In this document: positions 22,901-28,408 of the stretch, in pieces
Position numbering within the stretch: the stretch's first letter is position 1
Layout: the number at the start of each line of letters is the position of its first letter
From: JBDTGE01 sp050742975
GTDB taxonomy: Bacteria > Actinomycetota > Actinomycetes > Mycobacteriales > Jatrophihabitantaceae
DNA length: 31,478 bases
Direction: 5' to 3'
NCBI GenBank assembly: GCA_050742975.1
Contig: JBOGDQ010000075.1
Location: 1-31,478, forward strand
Notes under the pieces: model-generated
What the model was told of the DNA's origin: nothing
The model's input: only the letters and a program-made list of their open reading frames with translations
Database searches by the model: none
Translations under genes and position numbers: made by a program

Positions 22901-23107
22901 GTGGTGCAGTTCGCGGCGCAGGTTGGTGAGCGCCTGCTCATCGGTCGAGTCCGGCCAGAAGAGCATGGCTATCCGCTGCCGGGCCTGTGGGCAGCCGGCG
23001 TGGACGACGAGGAAGGCGACGAGCTCCACCGTGCGCGAGGACCTCGTCCGGGCGTTGCCGGTCGCGCTCTTGATCACCTGCTCGCCGAGCAGCGAGATGT
23101 GCAGCAC
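19982..23107 (-). CDS. SARP/AfsR-type regulator with BTAD, AAA ATPase and TPR domains
   Basis: A 1041-residue multidomain transcriptional activator. Residues 1-97 are an OmpR-like winged helix (RTVELVAFLVVHAGCPQARQ, then RRELHHLRSALQ). Residues 98-244 are the bacterial transcriptional activation domain (BTAD) with VDVYRGELLPAAFDDWLLEA and LERELGIEPDPATRRALDRL. Then come a Pro-rich linker, an AAA domain starting RLIGRNAELGLVHELWRRA with Walker A GDPGVGKT (297-304) and Walker B LLLVLDNLQWCD, and about 500 residues of TPR-like helices. These activators bind direct repeats at promoters of secondary-metabolite or stress genes. I chose GTG 23107 because the winged helix starts there and AGGGGG lies 10 nt upstream; an in-frame GTG ten codons earlier is the main alternative. 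The flavin oxidoreductase downstream is a candidate target. Confidence 0.88.
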   Translation of the reverse strand: MLHISLLGEQVIKSATGNARTRSSRTVELVAFLVVHAGCPQARQRIAMLFWPDSTDEQALTNLRRELHHLRSALQDDSSLVVTSKQLGWQDTDTCRVDVRAFEAGHRAAMLAVGAGDTHTALERAAAAVDVYRGELLPAAFDDWLLEARSELERKCVELVDLVCAARTKLGDLPGAADAARRRIQLRPLEELGYRRLIELQGELGDRAGAVSTYHHCASVLERELGIEPDPATRRALDRLLARTVASPAGPPRTAPPSGRSGPAPSRLIGRNAELGLVHELWRRAADGRPSLALVCGDPGVGKTRLVAELAGLVGQHGAVVASAQCFGTAGQLALSPVADWLRAPAVRTAMDALDPVWQVEVERLVPSGGPSGRAVAASGPVPSSRAMVDAWQRHRFYEGLARALIAVGRPLLLVLDNLQWCDQETLSFLTFGLGLTADAPVMVAATVRDGGSSAVLADWTARMRATGLLTELVLKPLDLTDTVRLAETITGRPLATDDADLLQAATGGFPLHIVEAARSSAERGADGPLPADDLAAVLRNRLEQVTASAREVAGLAAAVGRNFSLDLLTEASDLDADSVVRAVDELWRHRILRELGDGYDFSHDLLRDAAYAQISPPQRWLLHRRIAQGLELLHADEPDAVSAQLAEQCARGGRGERAVAYYRRAADVAGRMYAHAEAIRLLEEALAIVRALPDSLVRSRKELQLLEAMAAPLNARYGYSSSALRQTLERSIELAETTGQRSSALTGLVGLWTSQFVQGYAQDAHRTATRALALVDPGSELSGPAHFAVAGSAVSLGRPAEALRHFELAAEFGTTQSLSVGTRPDVHGRAWAAHAHWLLGHDEDALTTCTAAIALARTSDTPYSLAVALAYGCITHQLRQDVGALRESVAELRGLCERYDFAYYREWGLILDGWSRTDGSGLQIARRGVERLSAAGSFARMPYWLSLVADLAHRDGQPETARSKLDAAAAAGLARDDVWWLPEVLRMRAAYDDGDAAVARLESATALASAHGSVTLVERCAHDLALRGVPNGAFGVPATR

Positions 23108-23237
23108 CGCGATGCGACCCCCTCTTCGCAGGTCCACGGTGCCACGACGCCGCCGGGAGGGCATCGGGCTCGGCACGCAATCTCGTGGTCACCGGCTCGA
23201 GGAGATTTCGGCATCTGCTGTCCAGGGGACGTGACAA

Positions 23238-23255
23238 TACCTTCTCGGGAAGGTA
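23238..23255. promoter_or_regulatory. Perfect 18-bp dyad operator candidate
   Basis: TACCTTC-TCGG-GAAGGTA is a perfect inverted repeat with 7-bp arms, between the divergent SARP gene and the small ORF at 23289. It is A/T-flanked in otherwise GC-rich DNA. TACCTT itself fits a TANNNT -10 element, so a bound dimer could block transcription toward the small ORF. No matching dyad was seen elsewhere in the window. Confidence 0.5.
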
Positions 23256-23288
23256 AATTGATCGAAGGCACAACACCTGGGGGGGAAC

Positions 23289-23426
23289 ATGGCCACGGTC
23301 GCAAGGCGCGCGCTGGTGAAGATCCTGCGCGGAACGGGACGACGAGTTCTGCCTTTCTGGCACGGCACCTGCTCGCTGGATCACTGGTCGGCCGAAGAGG
23401 CGGCCCGGTGCCGGCGCACTGACTGA
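23289..23426 (+). CDS. Small 45-residue basic/aromatic protein
   Basis: An ATG-started frame of 45 codons preceded by a run of G residues (GGGGGGAAC) that can act as a ribosome-binding site. The product has a basic, hydrophobic N-terminal half (ARRALVKILRGTGRRVLPFW) and a C-terminal half with two Cys, two Trp and two His around WHGTCSLDHWSAEEAARCR. Third positions are G/C in roughly three quarters of codons, somewhat below neighbouring genes. I do not recognise a family. It could be a small regulator, a membrane-associated peptide or spurious; its dyad-bearing upstream region is the best argument that it is expressed. A leader/core layout of a modified peptide is conceivable, but no tailoring enzyme specific to such peptides is nearby. 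Confidence 0.45.
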   Translation: MATVARRALVKILRGTGRRVLPFWHGTCSLDHWSAEEAARCRRTD

Positions 23427-23470
23427 GCGTTCGTGTTCGGCGCTCGCCGGCGATCGCGTTCCTCAGCCGC

Positions 23471-24196
23471 TCAGACCCGAGCGCGGTCCAGGTGGCGGAT
23501 GTGCACCTGCTGCGCGAAGACCTGACGGCGCAGTGCGTCCGCGTCCTTGTCCGAGTGCTCGAAACACACGACCAGCCGCGCGCGCTCGGACTGCAGGCAC
23601 GCCGGCCGGCGGATGATGGCCCGACCCGGCAGGACGAACTCGGTGTCGCGCAACTGGAACCGGGCCACCACCCGCACGCCGACGGCCAGTAATTCGTCCA
23701 GCGCCGGGTTGGTGATCGAGCACTGCAGGCCGGCCTCGCCGATGTCGATCAGCTGGCCGCAGGGCACGCCGGTCGCGCTCGTGTCAGGCATGCCCTTGTC
23801 AGGCACGGCGTCGCCGGGGGCGCTCTCGTCCGGCACCCTCTCGTCGTCCGGATTCTCCGGCACGATCTGCAGGATCACCGGGCCGTCCGCGCGGACGCGC
23901 ACGTGCGCCCGCCGCTGTTCCATCCAGGTGTCACCCAGGATCTCCACGTCCCAGAGCAGCAGCCGGCCCACCGTGCGCGAGCGGTCGAGGCGAACCGGCA
24001 GCACCGCGACGCCGGCCGGGCAGGTCCAGGTCACGACCAGGTCATCGTCGACGTCGACCGGATCGGTGGCGGACAGGTCGAACGGCCGGGCGACGGTCAG
24101 CCCGGCGCTCGTCACGTCCTCGACCCGGCTGGCGTAGCTGCGCCCATTCAGGTCGCGGATCACGACCGCGTCGTTGATGCCGGGCAACTCATTCAT
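23471..24196 (-). CDS. PilZ-domain-like protein (YcgR-like layout)
   Basis: A 241-residue protein. Residues 1-92 resemble the N-terminal YcgR-like beta domain (NDAVVIRDLNGRSYASRVED, ending LLLWDVEILGDTW). The PilZ domain follows: QRRAHVRVRADGPV (95-108) contains the R-x3-R c-di-GMP motif (Arg97, Arg101), and LIDIGEAGLQC (150-160) stands where D/N-x-S-x-x-G is expected, with Gly in place of Ser. The C-terminal strands include VGVRVVARFQLRDTEFVLPG and RLVVCFEHSD. Between the two motifs lies an unusual acidic Pro/Asp-rich insert (115-145) with repeats of PD followed by Glu, Lys or Thr. ATG 24196 is preferred over the GTG one codon earlier because GGAG lies about 6 nt upstream. A c-di-GMP-responsive role is inferred. 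No flagellar or cellulose genes are near. Confidence 0.7.
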   Translation of the reverse strand: MNELPGINDAVVIRDLNGRSYASRVEDVTSAGLTVARPFDLSATDPVDVDDDLVVTWTCPAGVAVLPVRLDRSRTVGRLLLWDVEILGDTWMEQRRAHVRVRADGPVILQIVPENPDDERVPDESAPGDAVPDKGMPDTSATGVPCGQLIDIGEAGLQCSITNPALDELLAVGVRVVARFQLRDTEFVLPGRAIIRRPACLQSERARLVVCFEHSDKDADALRRQVFAQQVHIRHLDRARV

Positions 24197-24365
24197 CACG
24201 GACTCCGGTCAGGCGGCACTCACTCCGATCGGCGCGGGGGGTCAGCGGTTCTCCCATGATGACGCTGCAGCCGCCCTCCAGATGTCGATGCCGGTGTGGA
24301 TCCTTACCGACATATTCGGCGCCGGCCCGTGCCACTTGAGCATTCGCCATGAACATCGGTCCTGC

Positions 24366-25688
24366 TCAGCTGGTGCTCGCACCGACGGCACGCACCCGGC
24401 GGATGACCTCGCGGAACCGTACGCGCTGCCCGGTCTGCAGGATCGCTCGCAGGTAGATCGTCACGGCGAGGCGGGCGACGGCGGCGGTGCCGAGCAGGCT
24501 CAGCGCGACGGCCACCGTGAACTGCCACCAACTCACCTGACCCAGAGCCACCAGCACCGGCATCGCGAACGGCGCGGTCGGGGGCAGGTAGGCGAGTACC
24601 CGGACGAACGTGGATGCGCTGCCGGAGCTGACCGCGGTGAGCGAGGCGATGTACCCGAGCAGGATCGGCAGCTGTAGCGGGAAGGCGATGGTCTGGACGT
24701 GCTCCTGCCGGGTGGCCAGGGAGCCGGCCGCGGCGTAGACCCAGCAGTAGAAGGCGTAGCCGAGGAACAGCCAGGCCACCGTCGCCAGCACGTTCGTGGG
24801 GTTGCTGCCGCGCAGCAGGTCGGAGCCGACCGCGGCGCCGAGCCCGAGCACGACGGCGACGATCAACACCGCCTGGAACAGGGCGACGATCCCGATGCCG
24901 AGTACCTTCCCGGCCAGCAGCTGACGTGGCTTCACCGCGGCGAGCAGGACCTCGATCACGCGGCTCGACTTCTCCTCGACGACGCCCAGGAGGATCCACG
25001 TGCCGTACTGGCTCAGCAGGACGAACAGCAGGATGAGCCCGTACACGCTGATGGCGTGACCGGTCTGGTTGCGGGCCGGATGCAGGCTGGAGACGGGCAG
25101 CGGCGGGGGATGGGCCAGCGCAGCAGCCCGTTGCGGTGACAACCCGCTCGCCTGCAGGGCGGCCTGCAGGCTGACGCTGCTCGACAGTGCCTGCGCCAGC
25201 AGTGCCGTCGTGGACGAGGCGCCGGAGCCGGGCGCGGTCTTCACGATCAGCCGCCGGGCGTCGACGACCGCCACGTCGATGCGGCCGGACTCCAGCTCGT
25301 GCTCGGCGGCGCTCAGGTCCGGTTCGGCCGTCACCTGCACCGTTGTGCCGAGTCGCGGCCCGAGCGCCACGATCGTCTCGCGCATCGGTGCTGGCATCGT
25401 CCCGACCACCCCGACGCGCTCGGCGCTCTTGCTCGAATGGTGCAGCGTCGGGATGACGATCGCGGCCGCCACCGCCAGCAGGATGATCACGGTCCCGATC
25501 CGGAATACCCTCCCGCGGGTGCGCTCGCGCACCTCCCGCTCGGCGACCAGCGCGGCGTCGCCGTGAAGGTGCAGCTGCAACTTCACGATCCGGCCGGGCG
25601 GGCGACCGGCGCCGCGCATGCGACGGCTGATGCGGAATGCGGCAAAGACCAGCACGAGCCCGAGGATCAGGTACCGCATGGAACTCAC
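24366..25688 (-). CDS. ABC-2 type permease (NatB-like)
   Basis: A 440-residue membrane protein of the NatB/ABC-2 export type. After a first helix (about 4-20) comes a cytoplasmic basic stretch, a second helix (FRIGTVIILLAVAAAIVIPT), then a roughly 150-residue extracytoplasmic domain (VGVVGTMPAPMRETIVALGP, then SGRIDVAVVDARRLIV). Five more helices follow, including the conserved QYGTWILLGVVEEKSSRVIE and LLAAVKPRQLLAGKVLGIG, the marker of this family. It should pair with the ATPase encoded immediately upstream; the GTG at 25688 overlaps that gene's stop (GTGA). The transported compound is unknown. NatAB-type systems export sodium or drugs and others export antibiotics. Confidence 0.92.
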   Translation of the reverse strand: MSSMRYLILGLVLVFAAFRISRRMRGAGRPPGRIVKLQLHLHGDAALVAEREVRERTRGRVFRIGTVIILLAVAAAIVIPTLHHSSKSAERVGVVGTMPAPMRETIVALGPRLGTTVQVTAEPDLSAAEHELESGRIDVAVVDARRLIVKTAPGSGASSTTALLAQALSSSVSLQAALQASGLSPQRAAALAHPPPLPVSSLHPARNQTGHAISVYGLILLFVLLSQYGTWILLGVVEEKSSRVIEVLLAAVKPRQLLAGKVLGIGIVALFQAVLIVAVVLGLGAAVGSDLLRGSNPTNVLATVAWLFLGYAFYCWVYAAAGSLATRQEHVQTIAFPLQLPILLGYIASLTAVSSGSASTFVRVLAYLPPTAPFAMPVLVALGQVSWWQFTVAVALSLLGTAAVARLAVTIYLRAILQTGQRVRFREVIRRVRAVGASTS

Positions 25689-26587
25689 GTCGGACCTCCG
25701 GTCAGAGCTTCGCGGAACACCTCGGACAGGCGTCGCCGTTCGAAGCCGAACTGCACGACGGGGCCGATACGCATGGCAGCCGCCAGGACGGCCTGGGCAT
25801 CGGTCCGCTCATCGAGCACGAGCCGGGCCGCGCCGTCGTCTACCCGCGAGACGTGGACGCCGGGCAGCTCACGCGCCCAGTTGCCCGCAGGATCACCCTC
25901 GACCTGCACCACCAGGCGCCGGCTGCCGTGCGTCGCCAGCTCATCGACACTGCCGCGCGCCACCAGGCGGCCGTGGTCGATGATCGCCACCGAGCTGCAC
26001 AGGTCCTCGACGAGATCGAGCTGATGGCTGGAGAACAGCACACCGCGTCCACCCTCGGCCTGCTCGGTCAGCACGGCGCCGACCGCGTCGATGCCGACCG
26101 GGTCCAGCCCGGACAGCGGCTCGTCCAGTATCAGCAGCTCCGGCTCGTGCACCAGCGCCGCCGCCAGCTGGACCCGCTGCTGGTTGCCCAGCGACAGTGA
26201 CTCCACCTTGCTGTCGGCCCGATCCGCCACGCCGAGACGCTCCAGCCAGTGCGCCGTCGCCGACCGCGCGTCCGCGATCGTCATCCCGTGCAGCCGCGCC
26301 AGGTACTGCAGCTGCTCGCTGATCACCATCCCGGGATACAGGCCGCGCTCTTCCGGCAGGTACCCGAACCGGCGACGCGTGGCACCGTCCACGTGAGCAC
26401 CGTTCCAGCGCACCGTCCCGGAATCGAGCGCGACCAGCCCGAAGACGGCCCGCATCGTCGTGGTCTTGCCCGAGCCGTTCGGCCCCAGGAACCCCACCAC
26501 CTCGCCGGTCGGAACCGTGAACGAGAGATCATCGAGGGCAACGACGTCACCGTAGCGACGGCTCAACCCGTCGAACTCCAGAGCCAT
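25685..26587 (-). CDS. ABC transporter ATP-binding protein (NatA-like)
   Basis: A 300-residue nucleotide-binding subunit. Walker A is GPNGSGKT at 35-42, the Q-loop region reads YLPEERGLYPGM (77-87), the signature is LSLGNQQR at 131-138, Walker B plus D-loop is LLILDEPLSGLDP (151-163) and the switch His is in LFSSHQLDLVEDL. The PEERGLYP Q-loop is typical of NatA-type exporters (compare PEERGLYPKM). Residues 220-300 are the C-terminal regulatory domain common to this group, ending RRRLSEVFREALTGG. It begins 4 bp after the aldolase gene and its stop overlaps the permease start, so it is the third gene of a four-gene operon. Confidence 0.94.
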   Translation of the reverse strand: MALEFDGLSRRYGDVVALDDLSFTVPTGEVVGFLGPNGSGKTTTMRAVFGLVALDSGTVRWNGAHVDGATRRRFGYLPEERGLYPGMVISEQLQYLARLHGMTIADARSATAHWLERLGVADRADSKVESLSLGNQQRVQLAAALVHEPELLILDEPLSGLDPVGIDAVGAVLTEQAEGGRGVLFSSHQLDLVEDLCSSVAIIDHGRLVARGSVDELATHGSRRLVVQVEGDPAGNWARELPGVHVSRVDDGAARLVLDERTDAQAVLAAAMRIGPVVQFGFERRRLSEVFREALTGGPT

Positions 26588-26591
26588 CCAC

Positions 26592-27440
26592 TCACCCTAC
26601 GAGCGTGGTCAGCAGCTCCTGAACGGCGTCGGACATCTGCCGGCGCGCCGCGTCGAGGTAGCGGCGGGGGTCAACCAGGGCAGGGTCGTCGGCCAGCGTC
26701 GCGCGCACGGACGCGGTCATCGCCACGTTCAGCGCCGTCCCGACGTTGACCTTGCTGATGCCGGCCGCCACGGCGGCGCGCAGCTCGTCGTGCGAGACCC
26801 CGGAAGAGCCGTGCAGCACGAGAGGGACGCCCAGCCGGTCGTGCAGGCGTCCGATCAGCGCAGCATCGAGACTGGCGGTACGGGCGGTCATCGCGTGCGA
26901 GCTGCCGACCGCGACCGCGAGCGCGTCGACCCCGGTACGCCGGACGTACTCGTCGGCCTCGTCCGGGTCGGTGCGCACGCCCGCGGCATGGGCGCTGGCC
27001 GGGGCATCGGGCTTGCCGCCGACGTAGCCCAGCTCGGCCTCGACCCACAGTCCGGACGCGTGTGCGAGGCGGACGGCACGGCCGGTCCGTTCGATGTTCT
27101 GCTCGTACGGCAACGCGCCGGCGTCGTACATCAGCGAGCTGAACCCGGCGTCGGCCGCCCGGGCCGCGAGCTCGTCGTCGGTCACGTGGTCGAGGTGGAT
27201 GGCGACGGGCACGGCGATGTGCCGCGCGACCGCGATGGTGGCGAGCGCAATCGGCTCGAGCTGCCCGCCGTGGAAGCGCACCGCGTTCTCGCTGATCTGC
27301 ATGATCACCGCCTGGTCGCTCGCCGCGGCCGCGTCGGCGATGGCCTCGGCGTGCTCGAGCGTGATGACGTTGAACGCGGCGACCGCGCGCTGCCGGCGGG
27401 CTGCGTCGCTCACCAGGTCCGCCGTGCGGGCCAGCGTCAC
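26592..27440 (-). CDS. Class II ketose-bisphosphate aldolase (KbaY/GatY/FbaA family)
   Basis: A 282-residue zinc aldolase. The N-terminus (RQRAVAAFNVITLEHAEAIA) is family-typical. HLDH at 82-85 supplies the catalytic Asp84 and zinc ligand His85. GSSHAM (179-184) and LVLHGSSGVS (207-216) supply the other zinc-binding His residues, His182 and His210. ISKVNVGTALNVAM (228-241) binds the phosphate. In fructose- and tagatose-bisphosphate aldolases the middle His lies in GxxHG, so the substitution by HAM is slightly unusual. It cleaves a ketose 1,6-bisphosphate to glycerone phosphate and an aldehyde phosphate. GTG 27440 overlaps the stop of the SIS gene, which suggests an amino-sugar route of the AgaS-KbaY type, though no kinase for the intermediate is present in the window. 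Confidence 0.9.
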   Translation of the reverse strand: MTLARTADLVSDAARRQRAVAAFNVITLEHAEAIADAAAASDQAVIMQISENAVRFHGGQLEPIALATIAVARHIAVPVAIHLDHVTDDELAARAADAGFSSLMYDAGALPYEQNIERTGRAVRLAHASGLWVEAELGYVGGKPDAPASAHAAGVRTDPDEADEYVRRTGVDALAVAVGSSHAMTARTASLDAALIGRLHDRLGVPLVLHGSSGVSHDELRAAVAAGISKVNVGTALNVAMTASVRATLADDPALVDPRRYLDAARRQMSDAVQELLTTLVG

Positions 27441-28354
27441 CGGACGTCCGCCCCGGACGACCCCTCGCCGAGTACGACCGACCGGGTCAGGCTGCGCGGG
27501 CGGTCGGGGTCGAGCTGCTGGGCCTCGGCCCGCCGCACCGCGAGCAGCTGGGCCCGGACCAGGTCGGCGATCGGGTCGAGCCCGTCGGCGACGATCGCGG
27601 CGCCCGTCGCCGCGATGTCCGCACGCAGGTTGGCCACCGGCTCGCCGAAGACCCAGACCGCGCGGCCCGGTTCGGCGATCGCGATCGGACCGTGCCGGTA
27701 CTCCAGCTGCGGGTACGCCTCGGTCCACAGCTGGGCCGCCTCGCGCATCTTCAGCGCGGCTTCCAGCGCGATCCCGTAGCCCCACCCGTGGCCCAGGAAG
27801 GTGTACTGGGCCGCCTGCTCGACATCCGGCGCGAACGGTGCCACCTCATCCAGGACTGCGCGGCACTGCGCGACGACCGGCTCGAGCGGCTCGCCGAGGG
27901 AGCCGCGCAGCAGGATCAGCGCTGTGGTGGCGAAGACCGTCTGGACGACGGACTGCTCGTCGGCGAACTCGAGCGCGACGGTCTCGTCCGCGGCCGCAGC
28001 GACCGGACTGTCGGGCACCGCGGTCAGCGCGGTGACCGGCGCGGTGCTTGCCTCGATCGCGCGCACGACCTCGGTCGTGGTGCCCGAGCGGGAGATCGCG
28101 AGCACCCGGTCGTACCGGCGATCGGCCGGGAACAGGCTCGCCGCGAACGCATCGGTCTCGCCGGCGCCGGATCGTTCACGCAGTGCGGCATAGGCGGCCG
28201 CCATGAACCACGAGGTTCCACAACCGATGACCGCCACGCGCTCCCCGCGGCGGGCCAGGACCGGCGACACGTCGGGCAGCCGGCCGAGGGCCTTGACCCA
28301 TGACTCGGGCTGGCTGCGGATCTCGTGGCTGACGTGGGAGTGCTGGGTCATCAT
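27437..28354 (-). CDS. SIS-domain sugar isomerase/deaminase (AgaS/GlmS-C-like)
   Basis: A 305-residue protein with two SIS domains, the fold of sugar-phosphate isomerases and of the isomerase half of GlmS. The N-terminus SHEIRSQPESWVKALGRLPD is typical of the AgaS/FrlB group. SIS1 contains RVAVIGCGTSWFMAAAYAAL and VLAISRSGTTTEVVRAIEAS, the phosphosugar-binding Ser/Thr loops. SIS2 contains FLGHGWGYGIALEAALKMRE and AAQLWTEAYPQLEYRHGPIA. Likely reactions are deaminating isomerisation of an amino-sugar 6-phosphate or deglycation of a fructosamine phosphate; the downstream aldolase favours the first. ATG 28354 starts the gene; a near-cognate AGG lies about 10 nt upstream. It heads the SIS-aldolase-ATPase-permease operon and is divergent from the UvrA-like gene across 54 bp. 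Confidence 0.88.
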   Translation of the reverse strand: MMTQHSHVSHEIRSQPESWVKALGRLPDVSPVLARRGERVAVIGCGTSWFMAAAYAALRERSGAGETDAFAASLFPADRRYDRVLAISRSGTTTEVVRAIEASTAPVTALTAVPDSPVAAAADETVALEFADEQSVVQTVFATTALILLRGSLGEPLEPVVAQCRAVLDEVAPFAPDVEQAAQYTFLGHGWGYGIALEAALKMREAAQLWTEAYPQLEYRHGPIAIAEPGRAVWVFGEPVANLRADIAATGAAIVADGLDPIADLVRAQLLAVRRAEAQQLDPDRPRSLTRSVVLGEGSSGADVR

Positions 28355-28408
28355 GCCGACGATCCTGCCTCACCGGCCTGGAGCAACGCTCTGCTTGACT
28401 TGGGCGCC

